This document shows positions 1 to 7,902 of a DNA stretch of 12,675 nucleotides, in pieces. The position numbers were made by a program, and so were the translations under genes. Source of the DNA: Candidatus Pelagibacter sp. (GTDB lineage Bacteria > Pseudomonadota > Alphaproteobacteria > Pelagibacterales > Pelagibacteraceae); the NCBI GenBank assembly GCA_013204495.1, contig JABMNQ010000084.1, forward strand, positions 1-12,675, given 5' to 3'. Position 1 is the stretch's first letter; each line of letters begins with the position of its first letter. The notes beneath the pieces were generated by a model. The model was not told the DNA's origin. It did no database searches and saw nothing but the letters and a program-made list of their open reading frames with translations.

Positions 1-433
1 AATAAAAAGATATATCTTTTTCTGAGTTTTCATTTTTCATGTCTCTTGTAATTTCATGGACTAATTCGCCTGATTTTCTATTGATTATACCTGACTCTGA
101 GTAATTTTTTTCTTTATCAATAGCTTTAAATAAAACTACTTCTTTATTTACTATTTTAACATTTAATTCACTATTTTTTGAAAGGAATAATGATAATCCA
201 TTAATCAAAAGTGTTTCTGGTTGTTTTGCATCAATTTGAAATTTATCTAAATCTTGATCCTCCAAATCTTTGGCTAAAAATGTTTGGTAATTATATTCTG
301 AATTCTTAATAATTTTCTTTTGTAACTCACACTCAAAAATAAGCTTAATATCTTCTTGTATATTTATGTCTTGCGCCAAAGAAAAATTAAAAACTAACAA
401 ACTCAATGATGTATAAAAAAAATATTTTATCAT
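1..433 (-). CDS. Exported protein of unknown function, 3' end cut off by the window edge
   Basis: My translation from an ATG at 433-431 stays open for 144 codons to the left edge. It begins MIKYFFYTSLSLLVFNFSLA and then QDIN, a short positively charged start, a hydrophobic core and an S-L-A site, so a Sec signal peptide cut after residue 20 is likely. There is no lipobox cysteine at that site. The visible mature part is polar and rich in Lys, Glu, Asn and Asp, with one cysteine (in FECEL, about residue 34). I recognise no domain. No Shine-Dalgarno is visible; the leader is almost pure A/T. An intrinsic terminator lies between it and the upstream tmoX-like gene, so it probably has its own promoter within about 434-482. 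The coding call is sound; no function can be given. Confidence 0.75.
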   Translation of the reverse strand, partial: MIKYFFYTSLSLLVFNFSLAQDINIQEDIKLIFECELQKKIIKNSEYNYQTFLAKDLEDQDLDKFQIDAKQPETLLINGLSLFLSKNSELNVKIVNKEVVLFKAIDKEKNYSESGIINRKSGELVHEITRDMKNENSEKDISFY

Positions 434-482
434 TTTTTTAACTTTTTTATTTATAATCTAAAGATTTATAGAAATATCTGTT

Positions 483-516
483 ACAAAAAAATCCCCCCCA
501 ATTATATTGGGGGAGA
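483..516 (-). terminator. Intrinsic terminator of the tmoX-like gene
   Basis: Read on the minus strand, TCCCCCAA (centred near 510) pairs with TTGGGGGGG (centred near 497) around a 5-nt A/T loop, and the stem is followed by an eight-T run. The core stem is 495-501 with 507-513. It begins about 22 nt after the stop codon of the binding-protein gene. This is one of the few G/C-rich clusters in the window, and the stem plus U-tract form is canonical. Confidence 0.9.
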
Positions 517-538
517 TTTAAATTATTTACTTTTACGC

Positions 539-1483
539 TTATTTAGTAAAAGCTTCCCAAACGGACTTATTGTCTGCAAGCCATTTTTTGGCTGCATCTT
601 CGTGAGTCAATTTGTCAACATCAACTAAAGCTGCCATTGCTCCAATATGACTTGTAGAGAATGACATTTTTTTAAGCGTTGCTGCTGCAGCTGGATGAGT
701 TTTTGGAAAATTTACATTTACAGCTTTTTTTAAATAACCATCTGGCGAACCACATTTACCATCACCACCATCTTCTGGTCTACAGCCAGCAGTATATGGA
801 GGGAAGTCTATAAATGTAAAACCAGCACCATCCGTAAAGTTTGGTGTCCAGTTAAAGATGATAGTTCCTCTTCCTTCTTTTTCAGCAGATACTAATTCAG
901 CCCAAAGTGCATCTGCACTTCCAGCGAATTTAACCGTCCAAAGATCTCCTAAGCCTAAAGCATCCACCCTTTGAGGTATCAAATCTCCATGCCAAGTTTG
1001 TGGACCTTCTAGCATTCTTCCTTTTCCACCTGAGTCAGGTGTTGTGAAATTTTTAGCACAATCAGGATTTTTCAAAGCAGTCCAGTCTGGAAGTCCTGGG
1101 CATAACCCTTTGGCAGCAACCCAGTTTGGATATCCCATATCCTCAAGAGTTCTTGCTTCGTGATCTCCCCAATCTACTATTCCACCTTTATCTAGGGCTG
1201 TGGTAAATGATTTACCAAAAGCAGATTCCCAAACTTCGTGTGATATATCCACATCACCAATACGAATTGCTTCATATACAGCTTGTGAGTCAGTGTTTAC
1301 GTACTTTACGTTGTTACCCATGCTCTCGAAAATTCCACCTATAACATAAGCCATTACAATTTGGCTTGACCAGTTATGAGTAGGAATTACGATCGGCTTT
1401 TTACTATCTGCTGCGTTAGAAACTCCAGTAAAACTTACTACTGAAATAACTAGAGCGGATATTAATGATATTATTTTTTTCAT
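539..1483 (-). CDS. tmoX: Periplasmic glycine betaine/TMAO-type ABC transporter substrate-binding protein, probably TmoX
   Basis: This 314-residue periplasmic protein captures a quaternary-amine osmolyte and delivers it to an ABC permease. Residues 1-24 form a Sec signal peptide with likely cleavage at SNA|AD. The rest matches the ProX/OpuAC fold: PTHNWSSQ (34-41), a conserved DISHEVWE segment (79-86) and FNWTPNF (210-216). W38, W85, W134 and W212 are candidates for the aromatic cage that holds a trimethylammonium head group. Cysteines 128/141 and 234/244 could form two disulfides. The osmolyte-binding family is secure. The choice of TMAO over glycine betaine rests mainly on the divergent TMAO demethylase gene next door. 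The partner permease and ATPase genes (tmoV, tmoW) are not adjacent on either side within the window. A promoter, Shine-Dalgarno and terminator of its own suggest a single-gene, strongly expressed unit. Confidence 0.85.
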   Translation of the reverse strand: MKKIISLISALVISVVSFTGVSNAADSKKPIVIPTHNWSSQIVMAYVIGGIFESMGNNVKYVNTDSQAVYEAIRIGDVDISHEVWESAFGKSFTTALDKGGIVDWGDHEARTLEDMGYPNWVAAKGLCPGLPDWTALKNPDCAKNFTTPDSGGKGRMLEGPQTWHGDLIPQRVDALGLGDLWTVKFAGSADALWAELVSAEKEGRGTIIFNWTPNFTDGAGFTFIDFPPYTAGCRPEDGGDGKCGSPDGYLKKAVNVNFPKTHPAAAATLKKMSFSTSHIGAMAALVDVDKLTHEDAAKKWLADNKSVWEAFTK

Positions 1484-1492
1484 TATATTCTC

Positions 1493-1499
1493 TCTCCTT
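1493..1499 (-). promoter_or_regulatory. Strong Shine-Dalgarno for the tmoX-like gene
   Basis: On the minus strand AAGGAGA ends about 9-10 nt before the ATG at 1483. Most other starts here (tdm, sga, the FAD gene, the left-edge gene) lack a visible Shine-Dalgarno, so this site supports both the chosen start and high expression. Confidence 0.8.
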
Positions 1500-1517
1500 A
1501 ATATTATGTTTTGATCA

Positions 1518-1546
1518 ACTATCTTTCAATTTGAAATATGAGTCAA
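1518..1546 (-). promoter_or_regulatory. Candidate sigma-70 promoter of the tmoX-like gene
   Basis: On the minus strand TTGACT (1546-1541) is a 5/6 match to a -35 box. After exactly 17 nt comes GATAGT (1523-1518), a 4/6 match to a -10 box. Transcription would start near 1511 and give a leader of about 28 nt that includes the Shine-Dalgarno. An 8-bp palindrome, TTGATCAA (1511-1518), overlaps the -10/start region and could be an operator. No transcript data support this. Confidence 0.5.
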
Positions 1547-1582
1547 TACTAGATATTTACATTAATTATATCTATTTTTTAT

Positions 1583-1629
1583 TAATACTCTATTTTACCT
1601 AATCAATTAGTATTATAAAATTACGTAAT
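1583..1629. promoter_or_regulatory. Cluster of dyad symmetries upstream of tdm, possible operator
   Basis: Three inverted repeats lie within 47 nt of each other, just before the tdm start. TAATACT (1583-1589) pairs with AGTATTA (1609-1615). CTAAT-CA-ATTAG (1599-1610) sits inside that pair. ATTACGTAAT (1620-1629) is a perfect 10-bp palindrome. A MarR-type regulator is encoded directly behind tdm, and such proteins bind short palindromes near their own promoters. TATTAT at 1611-1616 could be a -10 box, but no good -35 box is placed for it. Very A/T-rich DNA produces such repeats by chance, so confidence is low. Confidence 0.35.
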
Positions 1630-1640
1630 AATAATTTTAA

Positions 1641-3965
1641 ATGCAAACAAGTTTAAATATTAAAAACCCTGGATTAAGAACTTTACCACCCGGAGTTGAA
1701 AGATATTTTGTAAAAGGTGGCGGACTATCAGTAATAGAAGTTTCTCCAGAAGACTCTATAGAAATTATCAATGAAGAAGGAAAGCAAGTTTGCGAAATAA
1801 TTGTTTTTAATTCAAAAGGTAAATCAGATTTATCCATTTTAAATTTAAAAGAAAATGCAAATGCAGATTTTTCAAAAAGAACAATTGCTAATGATGAAAA
1901 AATTTCAAAACTTTTTAAGAAAAAAAACTTAGACCTTAATAAAGCTAAATCATCTATTATCTTTAGCGAGGATTGTTTTATGGGTGAAAAAATAACCTTA
2001 ACTTCAAAAGATAAATGTATTGTATTAATTGCAGCCCCAGGTGATGCAATGAATGTTCATGAGCAAAATCCACCAACAGATTTAACTATTTTTTTAAATA
2101 AATCAAAATTTGAAGAAAATGATGAACAGTTTATTTTACCTAATCCATTAGATGACCCAATTTTTGAAAAACTTATCCAAAGAAGAACCGCTGAAACGTA
2201 CGAAGTAAAAGCTGGAGAATATATACAAATAATAGATCCAGGTGGAAGACAATGTTCTGATTTTTTAGCTTTTGACACACATAAATTAAATGATGGAATT
2301 GAAAGTTTTATAGATGATAAAGCAACAAGAACATTTATGGGCAGTGCTTACCCTGGGCCTGGTTTATTTTCAAAATTTTATGATGGTAATCATGAAGCAA
2401 TAATTGAGGTTGTAAGGGATACTGTTGGAAGACATGACACGTTTAACCTTGCTTGTACTTCAAAATATTACGAGGATATGGGTTATATAGGCCATATTAA
2501 TTGTACTGATAATTTTAATAAAGGATTAGAGAAATACGATATAAATAGTCGAAAAAGTTGGTCAGCAATAAACCTTTTTTTTAATACGGCAATCGATACA
2601 AATAATGTTGCAACCTTTGATGAGCCTTGGTCAAGGCCCGGTGATTATGTTTTATTTAAAGCTTTAAAAGATTTAACATGCATATCTTCTGCTTGTCCAT
2701 GTGATGTGGATGCTGCAAATGGCTGGAACCCTACTGATATATTTGTTAGAACTTATCCAAAGGAAAAAAAATATTCAAAAGCAATAGCATTTAGAATGAA
2801 AACAGACTCGGAACCAAAGCTGACACAAGAGACAGGGTTTCATAAAAAAACTTCTGAACTAACAAGAAATTTTATTGAGTATAAAGGTTTTTGGCTTGCT
2901 AATAATTTTACAAATTCAGGAACGATAAAAGAGTATACGGCTTGCAGAGAAAGTGCGATAGCAACCGACCTATCTCCTCTTAGAAAATTTGAAATACTAG
3001 GTCCTGATGCGGAAAATTTAATGCAATATACACTTACAAGAAACATTAAAAAAATGTCTGTTGGACAAGTGGTTTATACGGCTATGTGTTATGAAAATGG
3101 GTGTATGCTTGATGATGGTACTTTATTCAAATTAGGACAAGATAATTTTAGATGGATTGGCGGTGATGAGTACAGTGGTGAATGGTTAAAAGAACAAGCC
3201 AAGAAAAAAAATTATAAAGTTTGGATAAAATCTGCCACTGATCATATTCACAACATTGCAGTTCAAGGTCCAAACAGCAGAAAAATTTTAGAAAAATTTG
3301 TATGGACACCTCCTATTCAACCATCAATTACTGAGCTTGAATGGTTTAGATTTAATATTGCTAGAATAGATCATGAAACAGGTACGCCAATAATTATTTC
3401 AAGAACAGGTTACACTGGTGAACTTGGTTACGAAATATGGTGTCATCCAAAAGATGCTTCAGAAATTTGGGATAAGGTATGGGATGCCGGAAAAGAATTT
3501 GATATAACTCCATTAGGTTTGCAAGCTTTAGATATGGTTCGTATAGAAGCAGGACTTATTTTTTACGGTTATGAATTTGACGATCAAACAGATCCTTTCG
3601 AAGCTGGTATTGGATTTACGGTTCCTCTCAAAACTAAAGAAGATGACTTTATAGGTAAAGAAGAATTAATTAAAAGAAAAGCTAACCCACAAAAAAAATT
3701 AGTTGGGCTTGAATTAGTTGGTCATGAGCCCGCAGTACATGGTGATTGTGTTTATATAGGTCGTGGACAAGTTGGTGTTATAACGAGTGGAATGTTGTCT
3801 CCTAAACTTGGAAAAAATATTGCACTTTGTAAAATTGATGTGAAATACTCGGAGATAGGAACGGAGGTGGAAGTTGGTAAACTTGATGGTCATCAAAAAA
3901 GAATTGCTTCAAAAGTTGTATCCTTTCCATTCTACGATCCAACAAAATCAAGAGTTAGAGCTTAA
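1641..3965 (+). CDS. tdm: Trimethylamine N-oxide demethylase (DUF1989 + GcvT-type folate domain)
   Basis: Tdm converts TMAO to dimethylamine and formaldehyde in the cytoplasm; its C-terminal domain lets tetrahydrofolate take up the formaldehyde. The 774 residues hold a DUF1989-like repeat (about 20-155), a second, complete DUF1989 domain (about 185-375) and a GcvT domain (about 430-774). D207, C272, C352 and C354 have the same spacing as the three-Cys/one-Asp zinc site I recall for Methylocella silvestris Tdm (D198, C263, C343, C345), a constant shift of 9. In the GcvT part I see the D-D pair 491-492 after NGCML, SRTGYTGELGYE (587-598) and LGLQALDMVRIEAG (625-638). The ATG at 1641 has no Shine-Dalgarno but no better start is apparent. 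It diverges from the tmoX-like gene and abuts a MarR-like gene. Plain GcvT or DMSP demethylase (DmdA) fits less well, as neither has the DUF1989 half. Confidence 0.88.
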   Translation: MQTSLNIKNPGLRTLPPGVERYFVKGGGLSVIEVSPEDSIEIINEEGKQVCEIIVFNSKGKSDLSILNLKENANADFSKRTIANDEKISKLFKKKNLDLNKAKSSIIFSEDCFMGEKITLTSKDKCIVLIAAPGDAMNVHEQNPPTDLTIFLNKSKFEENDEQFILPNPLDDPIFEKLIQRRTAETYEVKAGEYIQIIDPGGRQCSDFLAFDTHKLNDGIESFIDDKATRTFMGSAYPGPGLFSKFYDGNHEAIIEVVRDTVGRHDTFNLACTSKYYEDMGYIGHINCTDNFNKGLEKYDINSRKSWSAINLFFNTAIDTNNVATFDEPWSRPGDYVLFKALKDLTCISSACPCDVDAANGWNPTDIFVRTYPKEKKYSKAIAFRMKTDSEPKLTQETGFHKKTSELTRNFIEYKGFWLANNFTNSGTIKEYTACRESAIATDLSPLRKFEILGPDAENLMQYTLTRNIKKMSVGQVVYTAMCYENGCMLDDGTLFKLGQDNFRWIGGDEYSGEWLKEQAKKKNYKVWIKSATDHIHNIAVQGPNSRKILEKFVWTPPIQPSITELEWFRFNIARIDHETGTPIIISRTGYTGELGYEIWCHPKDASEIWDKVWDAGKEFDITPLGLQALDMVRIEAGLIFYGYEFDDQTDPFEAGIGFTVPLKTKEDDFIGKEELIKRKANPQKKLVGLELVGHEPAVHGDCVYIGRGQVGVITSGMLSPKLGKNIALCKIDVKYSEIGTEVEVGKLDGHQKRIASKVVSFPFYDPTKSRVRA

Positions 3966-4313
3966 ATGGAAAAAACAAAAGATCTACTAAATTTTTGGGA
4001 AGTGCAAATGAAACATTCTCACACTTCGAGTAATTATTTTTTTAGAAAATCACCCTCACATTATCATTTGATGCTACTTGTTATGTCAGCATACAAACAT
4101 AACGAAGAATTATCAGTAGAAGAACTTAAAACCAAACTTTTTAAAACATCTAGACCAAAGTCTGCATTAATAATTAATGAAGCGTGTGAAAAAAAATTTT
4201 TCTTTTTAGAAAAAACATCCAAAGACCAAAGAAGAAAAAATGTTAAACCTACTGAATCTTTTGTAAAAGAATTTGAAGAATATATAGAAACTTTAAAAAA
4301 CCTAGTACTTTAA
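3966..4313 (+). CDS. Small MarR-like winged-helix transcriptional regulator
   Basis: This is a 115-residue probable DNA-binding protein. Residues about 32-58 (including LSVEELKTKL) look like the first helices of a winged helix-turn-helix. Residues 61-77 (TSRPKSALIINEACEKK) look like the recognition helix. Residues 78-96 (FFFLEKTSKDQRRKNVKPT) resemble the MarR wing, with its typical D-x-R near the tip and a PT/LT-type exit into the last helix (98-112). It is shorter than usual MarR proteins (about 140-150 residues), mainly at the dimerisation ends. Its ATG starts on the base after the tdm stop codon, so it is almost certainly co-translated with tdm. I infer that it controls tdm, itself and perhaps the divergent tmoX-like gene. 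The ligand is unknown. Confidence 0.75.
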   Translation: MEKTKDLLNFWEVQMKHSHTSSNYFFRKSPSHYHLMLLVMSAYKHNEELSVEELKTKLFKTSRPKSALIINEACEKKFFFLEKTSKDQRRKNVKPTESFVKEFEEYIETLKNLVL

Positions 4314-4314
4314 A

Positions 4315-7023
4315 CTATCCAACATTTTTCATAGCAGCAGCAATACCAGCGATTGTAATTAACATCGCATCTTTTAAATTTATTTTATCTTTAATTTTTA
4401 ATTTTGATTTATTTAGTTTTTTCATTATATCTGCTTGTAAAATATTCAATACCTCAGCGTAAGTGTTTCTTATTCTAATAGATTTTCTATATTCTCTTCT
4501 TTTTTCTATAATATAATTAGGAATAATTTTTTTGTTAACTTTTATCAGTGATGATAATTCTTTTCTTAATCTTTCACCTGTAAATTTTAAATTTTTATCC
4601 CCCAAGCATTCTTCATAAAATTTAGTTACCCTTTGATCTGTTTTTACCAGAACCATATCCAGCATATCCATCTGTGCATTAAAAAAAGGCCACTTAACTA
4701 CCATTTCTTTTAATATATTATTACTTTTTATTCCAAAATTTAGCGCTTTAAAGGTTCCAAGCCAAGCAGTAAGAAGAAAACGTATTTGAGTCCATGCAAA
4801 TACCCATGGAATAGCCCTTAGGCTTTCAATATCTTTAGATTTATTTCTTTTTGCTGGTCTTGAACCTATCGACAACTGTTCTAATATTTTTTGTGGTGTT
4901 ATTTTAAAATAATATTTTAAAAAATCTCTATTATTAAGGTTGTCTCGATAGTCTTTACTCGAAATTTTACTCATCTCTTCCATTAATCTTCGCCATTGTT
5001 TTTTTGGTTTTATTGGTGGTGACAGTGTTGCTTCTAAAACTGAGCCTATGTATGTACCTAAATTATATTCCGCTAAAGATTCGGTTGCATATTTTTGCTG
5101 TATAACCTCTCCTTGTTCAGTTACTCTTGTATGTCCGTTAACAGTTCCTGGAGGTTGAGATAACAATGCCTCATAGATTGGCCCTCCTCCTCTTCCCACC
5201 GATCCACCTCGACCATGAAATAAAGTTAAATTAACATTATATTCATTTGAAGTATTTTGTAGTTCCTCTTGGGCGCAATACTGTGCCCAACTTGCAGCAA
5301 GCTTGCCTGCATCTTTACTAGAATCTGAATACCCAATCATCACTTCTTGATTTTTTTTAAAATATTTTAAATACCAGGGTATATTGTAAAGTTCTTTAAT
5401 TACCTTACTTGCATTTTGTAAATCTAATAAAGTTTCAAATAATGGAACGGTTCTCAAACAAGATTTAATACCAGATTTTTTTTGAAGGACTAATACTGTC
5501 AATATATCTGATACTTTTGATGCCATGGAAATAATATAGGCACCCATACATTCTTTTGGTAGTTTTGAAATCATTTTAAATGTAGCCCACGTTTCATTAT
5601 CATCTTTATCAAATTTCATAGCTTTTGATATTAAGGGACGCTTAGAATTAAACTCTTTTGATAAAAAATTATTTTTGTCAACTTCTGACCACTTATTAAA
5701 ATCACCAAGACCTAAATGTTTACAAATACAGGCCATCAGCTTTTCATGTCTACTGGCCTCCTGTCGTATATCTAATTTTACAAGATTTAGTCCAAATGTG
5801 TGAGCCCTTCTCAATAAATCAAGAATTGAACCATCCGCTATTGCCTCACATTTAACTTCACATAATGATTTATAAACTGTGTTTAATGGATTGATAATTT
5901 CATTAATTGATTGAATAACTAAAGTATAATTTATAGGTTTTTTTTCATTTAAAAATAATTCAATTTCTTTTTGAGTAGTTTTTAATTTATCTCTAATTGG
6001 TCTTAAGTATGTTCTATAAGGCTCATGGCTGTTTCCTGATTTTTTTTTAATAATATTTGAACACTCGTGCATTGATAGTTTTTGAATAATTTTAGTAAAT
6101 TCTTTTTCATATAGGTTTGCAGCCTCCCATCTTGATAAAAAAATAACTTCTTGAGTAATTTTTGCAGTAACATTTGGATTTCCATCTCTGTCGCCACCCA
6201 TCCAAGACCCAAATGCCAATGGTGAGTAGTCAATTGGCAGCTTTTTTCCTGTATAATCTTGAATAGCCTTATCATAACGAGATATAATTTTTGGTACAGC
6301 ATTCCACAAACTATCTTCTATTACGGCCAATCCCCACTTTGTCTCCTCTATTGGTGTTGGTTTTAACCTTTTTAATTCATCGGTTTTCCAAATTGAAGTA
6401 ATTTCCTCATGAAGATTTTTTTCTAGAGTATTTTTTTCTTTTATGATATTTTTTATTTTAAATATTCTAGATTTATTAAATTTTTCTAAGAGATTATTTA
6501 CTTCTGTATATTTTTGGATAAGTGTTCTTCTTTTTACTTCCGTTGGATGAGCTGTTAAAACTAGATCAACTTTTATATTTTTAGCACACTTATAAAATTC
6601 TTCTTTTGATATTAATTTTTTTTTTATTAATTTTTCAATTGCGTCCTCTAAAAGAATAAATGAATCTGATTCTTGTTTTTTTTGATTTTTTTTTTCATCT
6701 ATCTTGTTAACATTATCAAGAGACTCAGCTAAATTTGAAAAATTTAAAAACTTATTAAATGAACGAGCTATTATTAAAGATTCTTTAGAACTTAATTTTT
6801 TAATACTTAATATTAATTGACGAAATTTTTTTGTTTCATTTAGTTTAAATTTTTTTTTTTTGGTTCCTCTGCTTGCTTTTGACAGAAACCTTATTTGTTC
6901 TATCTTATTATAAAGTTTAATTCCTTCTTGCTCTTTAACAACTTTACCTAAAATATTTCCTAATAAATTTATATTTTTTGAAAGTTCTACGTTCTTTATT
7001 TTATAATTAATTTCTTTTACCAT
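4315..7023 (-). CDS. ppc: Phosphoenolpyruvate carboxylase
   Basis: Carboxylates PEP with bicarbonate to oxaloacetate, the CO2-fixing step of the serine cycle and a general anaplerotic reaction. The 902 residues are close to the usual 880-900. Visible active-site motifs are VLTAHPTEVKRR (155-166, catalytic H159), GGDRDGNPNVT (276-286), YSDSSKDAG (565-573, K570), FHGRGGSVGRGGGP (602-615) and QPPGTVNGHTRVTEQGE (623-639). R611, K794, R852 and N900 line up by eye with the E. coli residues that bind the inhibitor aspartate, so feedback inhibition may be kept. The C-terminus GIAAAMKNVG is typical. The start overlaps mtkB by 17 nt without a visible Shine-Dalgarno, pointing to translational coupling. 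The N-terminal 120 residues are Lys-rich and include a run of 12 A on the coding strand. The gene ends one base from the converging MarR-like gene. Confidence 0.97.
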   Translation of the reverse strand: MVKEINYKIKNVELSKNINLLGNILGKVVKEQEGIKLYNKIEQIRFLSKASRGTKKKKFKLNETKKFRQLILSIKKLSSKESLIIARSFNKFLNFSNLAESLDNVNKIDEKKNQKKQESDSFILLEDAIEKLIKKKLISKEEFYKCAKNIKVDLVLTAHPTEVKRRTLIQKYTEVNNLLEKFNKSRIFKIKNIIKEKNTLEKNLHEEITSIWKTDELKRLKPTPIEETKWGLAVIEDSLWNAVPKIISRYDKAIQDYTGKKLPIDYSPLAFGSWMGGDRDGNPNVTAKITQEVIFLSRWEAANLYEKEFTKIIQKLSMHECSNIIKKKSGNSHEPYRTYLRPIRDKLKTTQKEIELFLNEKKPINYTLVIQSINEIINPLNTVYKSLCEVKCEAIADGSILDLLRRAHTFGLNLVKLDIRQEASRHEKLMACICKHLGLGDFNKWSEVDKNNFLSKEFNSKRPLISKAMKFDKDDNETWATFKMISKLPKECMGAYIISMASKVSDILTVLVLQKKSGIKSCLRTVPLFETLLDLQNASKVIKELYNIPWYLKYFKKNQEVMIGYSDSSKDAGKLAASWAQYCAQEELQNTSNEYNVNLTLFHGRGGSVGRGGGPIYEALLSQPPGTVNGHTRVTEQGEVIQQKYATESLAEYNLGTYIGSVLEATLSPPIKPKKQWRRLMEEMSKISSKDYRDNLNNRDFLKYYFKITPQKILEQLSIGSRPAKRNKSKDIESLRAIPWVFAWTQIRFLLTAWLGTFKALNFGIKSNNILKEMVVKWPFFNAQMDMLDMVLVKTDQRVTKFYEECLGDKNLKFTGERLRKELSSLIKVNKKIIPNYIIEKRREYRKSIRIRNTYAEVLNILQADIMKKLNKSKLKIKDKINLKDAMLITIAGIAAAMKNVG

Positions 7024-7900
7024 TTAAAACTTGCATTACGGTGTCTCCCATTATGGACGGGTTTTTGGCAATTATTACACCACACTCTTCTAGGAGTTGA
7101 ACTTTTTCAACTGCACTTTCTCCAAACGCAGAAACTATAGCACCTGCATGCCCCATGACTCTTCCTTTTGGCGCTGTTAAACCAGCTATATAAGCTACTA
7201 CAGGCTTTGACATATTTTCTTTCGCGAATTGACCTGCTGCTACCTCTTGAGGGCCACCAATTTCACCTATCATTAATATAATTTCAGTATTTTTATCTTT
7301 TTCAAATATTTCAATAATATCTTTAAATGAACTTCCGTTAATTGGATCGCCACCAATTCCTACACTTGTAGAAATTCCTATTCCTAAATCTTTTAATTGT
7401 TGTGCAGCCTCGTACCCTAATGTGCCTGATCTTCCAATAATTCCAACATTACCCTCCTTATAAATATGCCCAGGCATTATACCTAACAAAGCTTTACCTG
7501 GACTAATTACACCAGCGCAATTTGGTCCTATCAGAGTCATTTTTTCTGACTTTGAATACCTTCTCATATAACGTTTTATTTTAATCATATCGTGAGATGG
7601 AATTCCATCTGTAATAGCAACGCATATTTTAATACCTGCATCAGCAGCTTCCATAGCAGAATCTGCAGCAAATGCCGGAGGCACAAATAACACCGAAGCG
7701 CTTGCGCCTGTATTTTTTACTGCTTCTTTAACTGTGTTAAAAACTGGAAGACCTAAATGAGTCTGTCCACCCTTTCCAGGTGTTACACCACCAACAATAT
7801 TTGAACCGTATTTTATCATTTCACCTGCATGAAAAGATCCTATTTTACCAGTAAAACCTTGAACTATAATTTTTGTTTTTTCATCAATTAAAATTGCCAT
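7007..7900 (-). CDS. mtkB: Malate-CoA ligase (malate thiokinase), alpha subunit
   Basis: The 297-residue CoA-binding subunit works with MtkA to make malyl-CoA from malate, CoA and ATP. The N-terminal Rossmann-type CoA domain shows QGFTGKIGSFH (14-24) and VGGVTPGKGG (36-45). GPNCAGVISPGK (125-136) follows. H251 in MGHAGAIVS is the active-site histidine that is phosphorylated, equivalent to H246 of E. coli SucD. The protein also resembles succinyl-CoA synthetase alpha. I favour malate-CoA ligase because stretches such as MPGHIY and SVGIGGDPINGSSF agree with what I remember of Methylobacterium MtkB, and because of the mcl and ppc neighbours. It starts 2 nt after the mtkA stop and overlaps ppc by 17 nt. 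Confidence 0.92.
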   Translation of the reverse strand: MAILIDEKTKIIVQGFTGKIGSFHAGEMIKYGSNIVGGVTPGKGGQTHLGLPVFNTVKEAVKNTGASASVLFVPPAFAADSAMEAADAGIKICVAITDGIPSHDMIKIKRYMRRYSKSEKMTLIGPNCAGVISPGKALLGIMPGHIYKEGNVGIIGRSGTLGYEAAQQLKDLGIGISTSVGIGGDPINGSSFKDIIEIFEKDKNTEIILMIGEIGGPQEVAAGQFAKENMSKPVVAYIAGLTAPKGRVMGHAGAIVSAFGESAVEKVQLLEECGVIIAKNPSIMGDTVMQVLNGKRN

Positions 7901-7902
7901 GT

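Noticed and set aside
1637..3896. Minus-strand open frames of 60-73 codons inside tdm
   Set aside because: They lie wholly opposite a strongly supported gene and have no recognisable product.
1641..3965. Plain glycine-cleavage T protein or DMSP demethylase (dmdA)
   Set aside because: Both are about 370 residues and lack the DUF1989 half; the three-Cys/one-Asp set and total length fit TMAO demethylase.
4189..4214. Hairpin TTTTTCT/AGAAAAA followed by eight T on the minus strand, about 100 nt beyond ppc
   Set aside because: The stem has one G-C pair and is explained by Lys/Phe codons of the MarR-like gene; too weak to call a terminator.
6003..6302. 99-codon minus-strand frame inside ppc
   Set aside because: It is a second frame of the ppc coding strand, overlapping conserved PEPC motifs.
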